A stretch of DNA of 64,000 bases from Thinopyrum elongatum (GCA_011799875.1 CM022301.1:89671667-89735666), one strand, 5' to 3'. Shown: positions 34,282-45,025, numbered from the stretch's first letter. Notes: generated from the letters alone by a model not told the origin. Numbers and translations are program-made.

Positions 34282-35113
34282 TGAAGGAAATATGCCCTAG
34301 AGGCAATAATAAAGTTGTTATTTTATATTTCCTTATTCACGATAAAGGTTTATTATTCATGCTGGAATTGTATTGATCGGAAACTTAAATACATGTGTGA
34401 ATACATAAACAAACACCGTGTACCTAGTGAGCCTCTACTTGACTAGCTCGTTGATCAAAGATGGTTAAGGTTTCCTAACCATGGACATGAGTTGTCATTT
34501 GATAACTGGTTCACATCATTAGGAGAATGATGTGATGGACAAGACCCCATCCGTTAGCTTAGCATAATGATCGTTCAGTTTATTGCTACTGCTTTCATGT
34601 ATGTCAAATACATACTCCTTTGACTATGAGATCATGCAACTCCCGGATACCGAAGGAATACCTTGTGTGCTATCAAACGTCACAACGTAACTGGATGATT
34701 ATAAAGATGCTCTACAGGTATCTCCGAAAGTGTTTTGTTGGGTTGGCATGAATCGAGATTAGGATTTGTCACTCCAAGTATCGGAGAGGTATCTGTGGGC
34801 CCTCTCGGTAATACACATCACAATAAGGCTTGCAAGCAAATGACTAATGAGTTAGTTACGGGATGATGTATTACGGAACGAGTAAAGAGACTTGCCGGTA
34901 ACGAGATTGAACTAGGTATAGAGATACCGACGATCGAATCTCGGGCAAATAACGTACCGACGGACAAAGGGAATTGTGTATGTTGTCATAACGGTTCGAC
35001 CGATAAAGATCTTCGTATAATATATGGGAGCCAATATGAGCATCCGTAGGATCCGCACGCTTAACGTTCATTGACATACTCTCCACCTCGTTCATGTTCC
35101 GCTATTGGTTATT
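34282..35113 (+). repeat. 3' LTR of the copia element, truncated and scrambled
   Basis: Collinear with the left LTR (27403-28166) up to 35045. Then three short LTR segments follow in the wrong order: 35046-35075 matches 28230-28259, 35076-35092 matches 29081-29097, and 35096-35113 matches 28168-28185. The rest of the LTR is missing. Confidence 0.85.
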
Positions 35114-36100
35114 TTTAAAGATCATGATTGTTTAAACTCATGAACACTATTTAAATTCTTGAATATTTTTCAGTATTCTTGATTTTCTTAAACTATGACC
35201 ATTATTTAAATTCTTGAACGCTTCTTAAATTTTATGAACATTTTTTGGAACTCACAAGAAACAGCCTGAATATTTTTAGAATGATTTAAAAATGAGTTAG
35301 CAGAAAAACCGGCTGAAATTAAAAACAAGTTGGCTGAAAAACAAACCGGGAAAATCGCCAACACAATACAAGCGTGTTTGCTCGCAATTTTAACTTTTCT
35401 TTAAAAAAACTGAAAAGTCTTTTAATAGAAAAACCAACCAAAAATGAAAAGATCGACTAATAAACCTATTGAAAAAACAATCACCAGCATAACATGCACA
35501 TAACGCCACATAGAGCCACAAATCCAACCAGACCCTCATAGGCAGATCTACTGCATGAAAAAACGTTGGAGCTCTCTTGGGCCTTTATTCTGAGGGAGCT
35601 TTGGTAGTTGTAAGGATGAAAGCATCCACACGCTTGGATGCGCTGGTCTTTTTTTTTTTACACTACATCCATCGTTATGTGATATTTTCATATATAAGGG
35701 GGAAAGGCACAAAAAAAAGATACAAGAGAAATTCAGTCAAATCCTTGTCTTTGTAACATGATGCGGAAAAATTGTAGTCTGATCAACTGAGCTTAAAGAT
35801 TAATCTCAACCAATCAAGAAGCTTGAGCTCAAAGATTAATCTCGATCCAATCAAGAAGCTTGTTAAGATATTTATTCTTAATACGGCAGCTCACGATCTT
35901 GAGATACTGTCTCGGTAGCGTCCTCCAGGATTTATTTTTTTGAAACGACACACTAGCTTCGTTCATGTTCCACTCTTCAGCGGCAGCAAATTTTGTGCGT
36001 CCCTTGATATCAGACGGGGCATATATTGTGAAACCAACGGATCATCTTACAACAAGTTGCCACAAATTTGGCCCAAAGAGAGGGATCTGATTTTGCAATG
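35114..36100. other. AT-rich intergenic region, no gene seen
   Basis: 35130-35270 has repeated TTTAAATTCTTGAA-like words. Poly(T) tracts at 35651-35661 and 35931-35940 could be tails of short minus-strand retroposons. No coding sequence is supported. The right end grades into the 3' flank of the SNARE gene. Confidence 0.4.
35788..35860. repeat. Tandem duplication, two units of 36-37 bp
   Basis: TGAGCTTAAAGATTAATCTC at 35788 recurs as TGAGCTCAAAGATTAATCTC at 35824, both followed by CCAATCAAGAAGCT. Confidence 0.9.
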
Positions 36101-36426
36101 CAAGCTGCCCTGCACTAGTGGCACCCAAACACAAACAGATTACAAAATCGCACAAGTACAATGGAAAACGGTAGGTAAAACATATAAACCCTCGCACAAA
36201 ATGTATATATTTCTCCCTCCAGACTTACAAAGGCCACAAATGTCCACACACAGATATTTCTGGGCATATGCCAGAGCCTCATACCTTGTACATATTGATA
36301 CAACCGTTCCAAACACTATAAAAAGGACCACCATGGAAACCATCGTATATATCTTTAAAGAGACTGCACACTTCAACGGAGTATCAAACAAGCGATGCGC
36401 TGAACAACGGTTGCGGGGACGCTTCT

Positions 36427-38588
36427 TTACAGGTACTTGATGAGAAGCCAAACGATAACCGCGAGCAGCACTATGGCAGCAACAGAGAGCATTAGGCACA
36501 TGCATGAGCAGCCACCTTTGGCGCGCTTGTTCAGAATTGCAAGCCTCTTTTGCACACGCTGAATCAAGAGAGCCCCGTCAATGCACATCCACGTGGACAG
36601 AACTAATAGATGCAAATACTAGTACGATATCTACCTGAAGACGGGAATTTGTGACGTCGACATGATCATCCAAGTCATCCTGCGACATGGAGAAAAGCAA
36701 TTATTAGACATTATTAGATACACAAATGCATAGGGCTCTTTTAGGGGCACTAGCACTAACAATCAATCTTGTATGCAGAGTAAGTTCTTCATTGACTGCT
36801 AATGCAATATGTTTTGTGCTCAGGACTGTCTCCTCCAGCCTTTCGAGACCCTCATCTTGTTCTGCAAATTGTTAAAAGAAATGAATTAGCTGCCATGCAA
36901 TGCTTATCACATACACAAATGTTGGTGATTTAAGAATGTAAATATATGTGCCAACCAATACAAAATGCAAGTAATAATGGGATGAACAGCACTTGTGGAG
37001 TCTATTAGGTGTGCTTTGGCACAAATAGCTAATTGTGCACTCAAATTCAATTTATATAGTTGACAAGTTCCACTGTTTACTACTAGATGAACAATAATAA
37101 TACCTCTCATAACTTGCCTCTGAAGGCCAACAATCCCTTGGTTGTCTAACCCAGCAACTCTGCTCATATCATCAGCTGCTTTCTTACTCTGACCAAGCAA
37201 ATCCTCCCTAAACAGCATAAATGCATATTTTACATATAATTATTACTTACAATGCTAATAATCTGGAAAAAAATTAAACCAAATAATGTATTCAAGTAAA
37301 AAAATTAAGCCCCGAGAAGAAGGTGAGCATTGATGCAGACTAAGACCACTATAGGTTCAGTACTGAGAAGCAGAATAAACCTGTTGGCAAAGTTTGACAC
37401 GTTGAAACTTGTCCCCATCTGTTTTGCTTTAGATTTCAAGTTGGAAAGTGCATCTTGGCGCTTATGCATCTCCTTGTCAGTGCTGCAAAAAAAAAACAAT
37501 TAAAATGACTACATGAACTTTTTTTATAGCAAGTAAAAATTATCAGACCTCATTGCTGGACACAAATTTATAGGATTATTCAATTTATCATACAGGTGCA
37601 GAAGACAAAAATCTCCTTCAATAACAATCCTATAGTAGTAAACTTGTTTCACATAGACTACTACTGTTACATGTGGGGGTCTAAGTTTACTTGTTTAATT
37701 ATCTACATTCAATTAAGCTATCTCCATTTACCTCTTTGTCTAGAACCTCATCTTATCTGCTAGATGAGTTGGTTAATTTTTGCCGGCTACTTAGGCCTTT
37801 TTTATCTTTTAGGCAAGCAATTAAATAAGAAGCCTCTTGCCCCTAATTTACTTCTCCTGTCCCCATCCCCTACTTTATCCTTGTGCTCCAATCGACCAGG
37901 GTTGCCATCAAGGCACTTGACCGTCGGAGGCCAAGGCCTAGTTCTCCGGCAGCTCCCAACTACGAGGTTCTACTAGCAACACATTTCACACAGAACTTGT
38001 ATGAACCAGCATGGCAGCCTCTTCCCTATACTGCACACATTATTATAATGATTCTTTGACTGCCTAAAAGAGTAGAATTCACTAGACTATTCTTATAAGC
38101 AACCAACACATGTACGTATAACTGACGTAAGACATAAGACATAAGGTAATCGGTAAACCATAGATGAATTTTGATTCTAAGGATATATCAAACATGCAAT
38201 AATGGATTACTTAACAGTCCATACAATTCTCTGATATTACTGTCCTATGTTCCTTTGTAACTTCCAAAACAAACTTTCAAGATTTCCGAGCCAACAAATA
38301 TTGCAGTAATGTAAGAACTCTAGTGATCTTAAGTATATATTACGTATATAAGATAAAAGTAGTCAAAACATACAGTGACTTTGGCGGAATCCTGGACAAC
38401 AATGTCACCAAGCTATCCAGTCTAGTACCAAGAATGGTTATTTTTCTCCGGATGGCTGATGTGTGGCGCATAATTTCGGGGCCTGACTGTGGAAGAGAAC
38501 TTCTATCGGCAATCATGGAACTTATATCATCAACAAGCTTAGATGCTTCAGTGTACTCTTTCATCCATGGGTCCGAAGATGATGCCAT
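36427..38588 (-). CDS. SYP5: Qc-SNARE of the SYP51/SYP52 type (six coding exons)
   Basis: Coding exons on the minus strand: 38588-38374, 37482-37381, 37207-37104, 36861-36761, 36679-36635 and 36558-36427 (TAA). All introns are GT-AG, and 699 bp gives 232 aa, the usual length for SYP51/52. Residues 1-70 match the N-terminal helical region (SDPWMKEYTEASKLVDDIS, SAIRRKITILGTRLDSL). Residues about 140-205 form the SNARE motif (EQDEGLERLEETVLSTKHIA, then TRLIDDLDDHVDVT, RVQKRLAILNKR). A Cys-rich stretch CSCMC leads into a C-terminal transmembrane anchor to residue 232. Known role: vacuolar and prevacuolar membrane fusion. No frame damage was found. The centre of the SNARE motif reads TLHTR, with His where a zero-layer Gln is expected. 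The ATG lies two bases after an acceptor, so a 5'-UTR intron is likely. Confidence 0.93.
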
Positions 38589-38985
38589 TTCTGGTTAATT
38601 CAAAATAGTATTAGCATAACTGTCAAGTAAGAACCAAAAACTATGGCAGGATACAAAGCTTTAGCAGGATAGATACATATAAACAAGCGCAAAGCAATAT
38701 CACAACTCGGTTATCGTGCAATGTCATAATTAAAAATGGAGAGTTGACCGGTTGATCCCAAACTAAGATTGACCAGCATGCAGGAATACAGTGCTCCTAC
38801 TAAACAAACTCCTAACCATGGGACCCTAAAGGGACAGCAAGATTGCTGAAGGTTTAGTATGGTGCGTCCAAAACTTATCTTTGCAGATTTCTGCCACAAA
38901 TAACACCAAACATAGGGTATGTATCACCTCTGGCAGGTTACGTTTAGGCAGGACAGGCCGACCAGTGCCAATATTTCAATTCTAA

Positions 38986-39309
38986 CTTGGTTCCATCAAA
39001 ATAGACCCCAGAAGCAAACTGGTTCTTCTTTAGTACTCCTACTATGCAAGTTGCATAATTGTCTACAAATGGGTTTTCTCAATCCCCTTTCATTGTCAGT
39101 TTGCTGTGACATGGTTCCATGAATGACATGAAAACTGGAAAGGGAAAAGATCCACACAAAGTTTGTCCATTTGCAAGCATCAAAAGATAAGATGCAGGAG
39201 CAGGAGTATAGGAGGAGGACGATGTCCTCTTCAGCAGCAGAGCAGAAGACGGTGTGAATGCAGAAACATGTAGATTGAGAAGGCTGTGTAAGCTAAAAAA
39301 GCTAGCAAA
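38986..39309. repeat. Tandem duplication, copy 1 (about 324 bp)
   Basis: Collinear with 39310-39509 plus 41331-41448. Both start with C(T)TGGTTCCATCAAA and include AAGCAAACTGGTTCTTCTTT and GATGCAGGAGCAGG. Copy 1 lacks the Harbinger insertion and shows a single TAA at 39188-39190. Confidence 0.9.
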
Positions 39310-39542
39310 CTGGTTCCATCAAATTAGCCCCCAGAAGCAAACTGGTTCTTCTTTATTACTGTGCAAGTTGTATAATTATCCACAAATGGGTTTCCCCAGA
39401 TCCCCTTTCATATTTCACTTTGCTGCGACATGGTTCCATGAATGACATGAAAACTGGAAAGGGAAAAGATTCACACGAAGTTTGTCAATTTGCAAGCATC
39501 AAGAGATAAGAGCATCTCCAGCCGCGCCCCCAACAGCACCCA

Positions 39543-39559
39543 CCCCCCCCCCCCCCCCC
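39543..39559. repeat. Poly(C) tract
   Basis: 17 consecutive C near the left TIR of the Harbinger-type element. Confidence 0.95.
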
Positions 39560-39927
39560 AAGGCCATTTTTTGCCGCCGGCGCCTAGAAAACGGCCCAGT
39601 CGCGCCCCCAGGAGCCCGTTTTTCACCGGTTTGGGCCGAAATTGGCGCCGGCGGACCCAGGCCGAACCCGGCGCGCTGGGGGGCGCCGGGGAAAGCGATT
39701 TTCGCGCGAACGGGAATGGGAATGGGCCCGCCGAGTCAGCGACACGCCGCTTCGTCGTCCTCATCGCCTCGGTTCCCGCGGGAATCAATGCCAAGGCTGC
39801 CGCGCTACCGCGCCGGTCAACCTCCATTGATGCCTCACGGTCGGCGCGGTGAAGGCGCCGCGACACGCGTCCCGCCGGCTCCCGCCACGCATCGCCCGGC
39901 ATGCAGGTTCTCACCGCCCCGCTTCGG

Positions 39928-39936
39928 CTATAAAAG
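39928..39936 (+). promoter_or_regulatory. TATA box inside the Harbinger-type element
   Basis: CTATAAAAG in the context CGGCTATAAAAGCCG, 114 bp before the ATG at 40042. A start near 39960 would exclude the earlier in-frame ATG at 39952. Confidence 0.65.
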
Positions 39937-40041
39937 CCGACCTCCCCGCCGGTGAACGCCACTCGCCACAACTCGCCCTTCTCTCGCCTCGACTCCCCAC
40001 AGAAGCCACCTATCCTCCCCCTCTTCCCCGCCGACGAGCAA

Positions 40042-41073
40042 ATGGCTGAGCGGTACCCCGGCGACTCCGCGGCGGCGAACGGCTTCGGCCGACGCCATCT
40101 CCACGAGGACGAGGCGCGCCTCCTCTACGAGGCCGACTATCCGGCGCCCCCAGACATGCGGGTGCCGGGCTCGTGGAAGTTGAGCGTCGGCGGCGTCCCG
40201 GTGCCCCCGGTGCCCAAAGGCGCCGAACGGCGGGCCGAGATCGCCCGCATCCGCTCGTCGCTGACGGAGGCGCAGCGGAACGAGCCGAGGTACGCCGCCG
40301 ACAGCGACACGCTGTGGACGATGTACTTCGAGCGCCGCCGCGAAGACCAAATCGCCTCCGCCAACGGCATCATCCCCCGTGGTCGCCTCAACGCCGACGG
40401 GCGGCGCGAGTGGTGGGGCGTGCCCGGCCGCACCCTCGAGGCCGTCCTCGACCACATCGAGACCGGCAACACGCCGCGCCTCGAGTACCCGGCGCGCCCG
40501 TCCTTCTCTCGCCGCCGTGGCAGCTCCTGGACGCCGCGGCGGATGGAGGCGGTGACCTCCTCATCGTCGGGCTCCGGCTCGCTCTCCTCCGGGTCGCCGG
40601 CGCTCCGCCCCGTCAAGCCGGAGCCGCAGGAGACGCCGCTTGGGCGCCGCACCCGCAACGGCGCCCTCGTCATCAACGAGTGCGGCCGCCCCTCCCCGCG
40701 TTCCCTCCGCCTAGTCTGGCCGAAGACCGAGCCAGGGCTGCTCCCCGTGAAGCCGGAGCACGCGGAGATGGCCGCCGCCGACGAGACCGCCCTCAAGTGG
40801 GCGAAGGCGGACTACGTCCGCGAGCAGGTGGCGCGTCAGCGCCGGGCCTACGCGGAGATCACAGCCCGGCGCCGCGGACGCGAGGAGGGAGGCGTCGTCG
40901 TCCTCGACAGTGACGAGGAGGACGAGCCCGGGCCGTCCAACCCCCCGCGCGTCGGCGACCCTGGTCAGGGGTGCAGCAGGGACGGTGGCGGCTCCGGCGG
41001 GACGCAGGGTGGCGACGATGACGACGACGATGGTGGCGACTACACCCAGTTCTACAGGCTCCTCGGCATGTAG
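40042..41073 (+). CDS. Unknown 343-aa protein encoded inside the Harbinger-type element
   Basis: One intronless open frame with no damage. The start at 40042 is preferred over 39952 because the TATA box (39928) would place transcription start after the latter. The N-terminal part has HLHEDEARLLYEADYPAPPD and GVPVPPVPKGAERRAEIARI. A middle block has DTLWTMYFERRREDQIAS and REWWGVPGRTLEAVLDHIE. Then come a Ser-rich linker, two PVKPE motifs (the sumoylation consensus hydrophobic-K-x-E), a basic helix KADYVREQVARQRRAYAEIT and GGVVVLDSDEEDEPGP, which looks like a SUMO-interacting motif. An Asp run precedes the end TQFYRLLGM. It is not a transposase. Similar ORFs seem to recur in Triticeae from memory, but no function is known to me. 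Confidence 0.65.
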   Translation: MAERYPGDSAAANGFGRRHLHEDEARLLYEADYPAPPDMRVPGSWKLSVGGVPVPPVPKGAERRAEIARIRSSLTEAQRNEPRYAADSDTLWTMYFERRREDQIASANGIIPRGRLNADGRREWWGVPGRTLEAVLDHIETGNTPRLEYPARPSFSRRRGSSWTPRRMEAVTSSSSGSGSLSSGSPALRPVKPEPQETPLGRRTRNGALVINECGRPSPRSLRLVWPKTEPGLLPVKPEHAEMAAADETALKWAKADYVREQVARQRRAYAEITARRRGREEGGVVVLDSDEEDEPGPSNPPRVGDPGQGCSRDGGGSGGTQGGDDDDDDGGDYTQFYRLLGM

Positions 41074-41330
41074 AAGGCGGGCGGCGGCCGCGGCGTAGTA
41101 GGGCTAGGCGTAGTTTGTACGTTTCTCTATTTTTTGTACAAATTTCAATGAAAACCCGCCGAGTTTGTGCCAGATTCGTATACAGTTCGCCGAGTTTGCG
41201 CGATTTTGTGGGCGACCTAGGGGCGACGACTGGGAACGCAATCGCCCCCACGCCTAAAGCAAACGCCGGTTCGGCCCCAGATGGCGCTTTTTCGGCGTCC
41301 TGGGGGGCCGAACGGCTGGAGATGCTCTAA

Positions 41331-41448
41331 GATGCAGGAGCAGGGGTATAGGAGGAGGACGAAGTCCTTGTCGGCAGCAGAGCAGAAGACGGTGCAAATG
41401 CAGAAACATGTAGATTGAGAAGGGTGTGTAAGCTAAAAAGCTAGCAAA
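41331..41448. repeat. Tandem duplication, copy 2, right part
   Basis: Continues 39310-39509 after the Harbinger-type insertion; matches 39191-39309 in copy 1. Confidence 0.88.
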
Positions 41449-41969
41449 TGCATGTGCATCATAGTCAACTAGTGGCGCTGTCAAAATCTCCCTTTATAAA
41501 TAAGGTGATTGTGCCTGGAAGTAAAACAGCCCAAACGATGAACTGTGATTGGGCAAGAACAAAGTTTCAGCAGATAACAAGCAGGCTCGTAATTTTGCTA
41601 ACTCCTTATACAAACTTGATTCGTGTTAATTAATGCAAATTTGGTACTGCAGCTGCTTGTGCGAAGTTGATTTGTATGTTTCCCTTATTATGGAAGCTGA
41701 AACTTGTTTCTTGCCCAATCAGAAGAGAACATGCAAGCTGGCTTAAGGTGAGTGCTTTTTCTACAAGTTGGTCCATCAATCAAGTTCCTAATACAAGACC
41801 TAAGCCCCTACTTCATACAGATGATACCATTCAGGAACAAAAAAGAAAGATCAATCCACTATCAATTTCTCAGCTCTGTATCTCTAATTCTCTCTCCCTC
41901 TCCTGATACATCTCTCCCTCTCAATTTCAACTCTCTCGCCCGCCGCATCATGAGAAATCACGAACTTAC
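41449..41969. other. Remaining intron or 5' flank sequence
   Basis: Moderately AT-rich with no supported ORF. A telo-box-like CTAGGGTT (minus strand) occurs at about 42009, just inside the leader region. Confidence 0.4.
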
Positions 41970-42225
41970 CCACCCTAAGAACCTGTCACGGCGCACGCAA
42001 CAGAACCCTAGAAATTAAGAGAAAGGTGGGAGAAGGAAGAGGAGGAGGGGGGGGAGGGGGGATCTTACTGGCGAGAAGCCTGCTGTGGCCGCCGACGTCG
42101 CCTCCGGGGTCGCTGCCGCGTGAGAGAGAGAGGGGAATTCGCCACGCACGAGGAGAGGAGAGTAGCCGATTGATTGTGAGGCCCCAGCGATCAGCGAAAG
42201 GGGGCGAGAGAAACAGGCGAAATGC
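41970..42225 (-). other. Probable 5'-UTR exon of the SYP5-like gene
   Basis: GC- and GA-rich leader-like DNA upstream of the donor GG|GTAAGT at 41970/41969. The right limit is set about 30 bp below a TATA-like sequence at 42250-42257. Boundaries are tentative. Confidence 0.35.
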
Positions 42226-42249
42226 AGACTTTTTCTATTCTTCAGAGAG

Positions 42250-42257
42250 ATATAAAC
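42250..42257 (-). promoter_or_regulatory. Possible TATA box of the SYP5-like gene
   Basis: Minus strand TTTATATC. Only about 105 bp separate it from the LINE tail at 42363, so the surviving promoter is short. Confidence 0.3.
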
Positions 42258-42508
42258 GACAGGCTCCCATACATCAGTTTTGTGCCAGCTCACGCCTAAT
42301 CTGCCACCGGGCCCTTCCGCCGGTGGGATCCACTCGACGGCCAACTCCATTGCCGATTTCGGACTTTTTTTTTCTTTTTACGCGAAGCCAAACTTTATTA
42401 ATCATATGACTGTTACATCGTTCGCTAACAGTCTAACGATGAACTCCGGCGGGGCATCAACCCAAAAAGATGAATTTTTATCACGTCCCCGTCTAGCTAA
42501 TTCATAAG

Positions 42509-42807
42509 CTACAAAATTTGACTCTCACAATGCTCAATAGTCACATTCCCAAAATCTAGTAAAATACTACGACAATCATCAAGCACCGGCGCTGCAATCA
42601 TAGAATGGCCTTCGTTGAAGTTTATGGCGTCAACTAGTGTACTGTTGTCCAATCTCACCACTAGGTTAGAGCATCCAGTATTCCTTGCCAGCTTCAATCC
42701 TTCCGCTAAAGCAGCTGCTTCTGCCGAAAACACATCAGCTACATGCACCAACCTTGCCGTAGATGTTGTTATAAAATTCCCCGGATGATCACGGATAGCA
42801 CTCCACA
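42509..42807 (-). pseudogene. LINE-D RNase H-like domain, C-terminal half
   Basis: Encodes IRDHPGNFITTSTARLVHVA, then SAEAAALAEGLKLARNTG and NLVVRLDNSTLVDAIN. The conserved Glu of SAEAAALAEGL and Asp of RLDNS fit the catalytic pattern of plant RNase H-like (RVT_3) domains. The N-terminal half is at 53661-53917. The CCACA duplication of the gypsy element splits the domain. Confidence 0.8.
42803..42807. repeat. Target-site duplication CCACA (left)
   Basis: CCACA here and at 53661-53665, flanking TGTAACACCCC and GCGTCACA. Confidence 0.93.
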
Positions 42808-43422
42808 TGTAACACCCCTATGTAATTAAGCACAGTGATCATTTCATAATCATGCCAAGTCATCATCATTTACAATGCATGATCACAGTGGTTTAACACC
42901 TCATATCAAATTCCTCTTTGAATTCAAACTCAAATCATAAGGGAATTTTGAAGTTGCTCAAAATCTGCTGGAAAAATGTTCACCAACCAGCAAATAATCC
43001 AAAACATTTGTTGCTAAGGAAAACAACATCACCTAAATGCTATTTGAGCAGAATCATTTGAAATAGTGCCAAAACAGCACTTTAAATGCCTTTCCATTTT
43101 TGAAAAAAATTCAAATGGATTTCAAAATTGCCCAATCTTTTTGTAGCTGAGCAGGATATTTCATTGTATTTATGTGACCAAGTTTCACATTTGTACAAAA
43201 TCATTTGGCAGCTCATTTTAATTCTAAAACCATCACTGAAAAAGAAAAACAGAAAACAGAAAATAAGAAATAGAAAAAGGCCTAATGGCTACTGTGGTGC
43301 TGGGCTCTAGTCAAACAGTAGCCAGCCCAGCCCACCTAGCCGCGTCGTCCTCCTCATCGCGCGCGCTTGCCGACACGGCGACGCCCGTCGCGCTGTCGCG
43401 CATCCCGCGGCTCCCCGACGCC

Positions 43423-43430
43423 TATAAGTA
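43423..43430 (+). promoter_or_regulatory. LTR TATA box
   Basis: TATAAGTA in a GC-rich context. The matching position in the 3' LTR (50028) reads GATAAGTA, so that LTR may be a weaker promoter. RNA would start near 43455. Confidence 0.5.
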
Positions 43431-44935
43431 CCTCCCCGTGCTCCTCTCGTCCTCCCCCGCAACCCTAGCCCCCTCACTCGCTCGCACGCGCCTCGCCTCT
43501 CTCTTTTCCCCATCTCGCCCGAGAGCTCGTCGCCGTCCTCCGTCGATCCCGTGCCCTCCGTCACCGCCTTGCCTCGCTGAGATGTCGTGAGGCTCCGCCA
43601 TCATCTCCTCCGTCGACTGCGCCCAGCAGTTCAAGCCGGGAGCCACCGAGTCGAGCCCGGCGACGTCGTCTTCTTCCTCAGGCTTCCTCGTCTCCGGCGT
43701 GATTCCGGCGACGGCACGCCTTCCCGTGCCCGCTATTGCACACCTACAGGGCCCGGTGAGCAGCCGCCGTCCTCTCCCCCTATTTACCACGCGATTTAGC
43801 TACCGTAGCCGCGGCATTGGAGTTGCCCGACCGCGCCGCCGCATAGCTCGTCGCCGGCGAGGCTCCGACGACCATATGGTCCCGGGCTCATGCCCATCCT
43901 GTTCGTGCGCGCGCGTAGACCCTCGCTAGCCACTTAGTTCGCCCGTGTGCGCTCCGCTTCGACGATCCCGCATCTCGCCCGAAATACTCGCCGCCGTCGA
44001 GGTCCTAGCGCTCGCCTCTGACCGCCCCAGCCGCTCGCACCACCGTCATTCGATGCGGCGTCGTCCCGCCGTTCGAATGCACCCAGCCACGCTCCTCCCC
44101 GTGCTCTGTGCGCGTTTTCCTAACGATGCCTGAGCCGCGCCGCCGCGAAGCGCGCTCGCCGGCGAGATTCCGGCGAGTCACCGGCCGTCGCTGAGCTGGC
44201 CTGACGTGTGGGTCCCCCTGTGTCACTGACGGGTGGGCCCTGTTGACCCATTGACCCGGTCAGCCGCTAACGTGGCCGGCCCCATGTCACTGACATGTGG
44301 ATCCCGCCTGATTAAACGATTTTAGTTAAATAGATAATCTGTTAATTAATTAATTAATTAATTTAAATACTAATCACTCACTGACAGTAGGTCCCACCCA
44401 CTAATTACCTGTTTAGTTAATCTAACCCCTCTGTTAAAGCCACAGTCACTGACCAGTGGGTCCCACTGGACCCACAGGTCAGGTTTGACTCCAGTCAACC
44501 GCACTGTTGACTGCTGACGTCACACATACATCATGCTGACATCATCCCATACTATTTTGGATAATGTTGATTTAAATTAATTAAATAAATTCTAGAAAAT
44601 GATTAAAACTTTAGAAAATCATAGAAAATAAACCGTAGCTCGGATCGAAAAACTTTATACACGAAAGTTGCTCAGAACGACGAGACGAATCCGATCGTGC
44701 CATCTGTTTCCGTATCGGGACCCTCTACGGATGTGAACCCACAACTTTTAGTCTGTTTCTGGTAGATGAATAGTGCATATACACCGGTTAATAATTCCAA
44801 CTTAAATCCTAAAATAACTAATATGACTTAGACATGCTTTTAGGCAACCCTGCACTGCATCTTAGCGTAGCATACTCTGTGTGCATATGTTTGTTGTGTA
44901 TTTATCTGTTTCCTTCCCCTCTTCTCTCTCGGTAG

Positions 44936-45025
44936 ACCCCGACACCGACGCAGTCCCCGAGACCGACGCAGCTCCGGAGGTCGACTACGCCCCTGACGAT
45001 CAGACCTTTGCCGCAGAGCTTCCAG
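44936..45025 (+). other. LTR exon-like block A (5' LTR)
   Basis: 90 bp between CTCTCTCGGTAG and CCAG|GCAAGC. It reads PDTDAVPETDAAPEVDYAP and ends AAELP plus one base. A possible preceding exon ends at 43755 (GGGCCCG|GTGAGC) in matching phase 1. Alternatively an ATG at 44887 opens an unspliced frame directly into the block. The start is unresolved. Confidence 0.55.

Larger units (their letters stand above)
27403..35113 (+). mobile_element. Ty1/copia retrotransposon, BARE/Angela/WIS type, decayed and 3'-truncated
   Basis: The left LTR is 27403-29165 and the right LTR, 34282-35113, is incomplete and rearranged. Between them are an iMet-type PBS, gag, protease, integrase, RT and RNase H remnants in copia order, many with stops. 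No target duplication can be tested because the right end is lost. The LTR start GGAAATATGCCCTAGAGGC and the PPT plus tandem repeat before the right LTR identify the group. Confidence 0.9.
39510..41327 (+). mobile_element. PIF/Harbinger-type TIR element carrying a non-transposase gene
   Basis: Terminal inverted repeats GAGCATCTCCAGCCG and CGGCTGGAGATGCTC are flanked by TAA at 39507-39509 and 41328-41330, the Harbinger-type 3-bp target. Size is 1.8 kb. No DDE transposase is present. It lies in copy 2 of a tandem duplication, and copy 1 shows the empty site. The interior is very GC-rich and holds a TATA box and one long ORF. Confidence 0.85.
38591..41969 (-). other. Probable 5'-UTR intron of the SYP5-like gene
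   Basis: An acceptor-like AACCAG ends at 38591, two bases before the ATG. Upstream, a strong donor GG|GTAAGT lies at 41970/41969, with a weaker alternative CA|GTAAGA at 42069/42068. The intron would be about 3.4 kb. It contains a tandem duplication and a Harbinger-type element. Leader introns of this kind are frequent in plant genes. No transcript evidence is available here. Confidence 0.5.

Noticed and set aside
39471..39971. 166-aa minus-strand ORF over the left part of the Harbinger-type element
   Set aside because: Shadow of GC-rich DNA. It starts across the TIR and has no support; the plus-strand ORF has a TATA box and longer coherent sequence.
40137..40913. Long ORFs in other frames across the Harbinger cargo gene (219 and 246 aa)
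   Set aside because: Arg/Pro-rich shadow frames caused by high GC at third positions of the real ORF.
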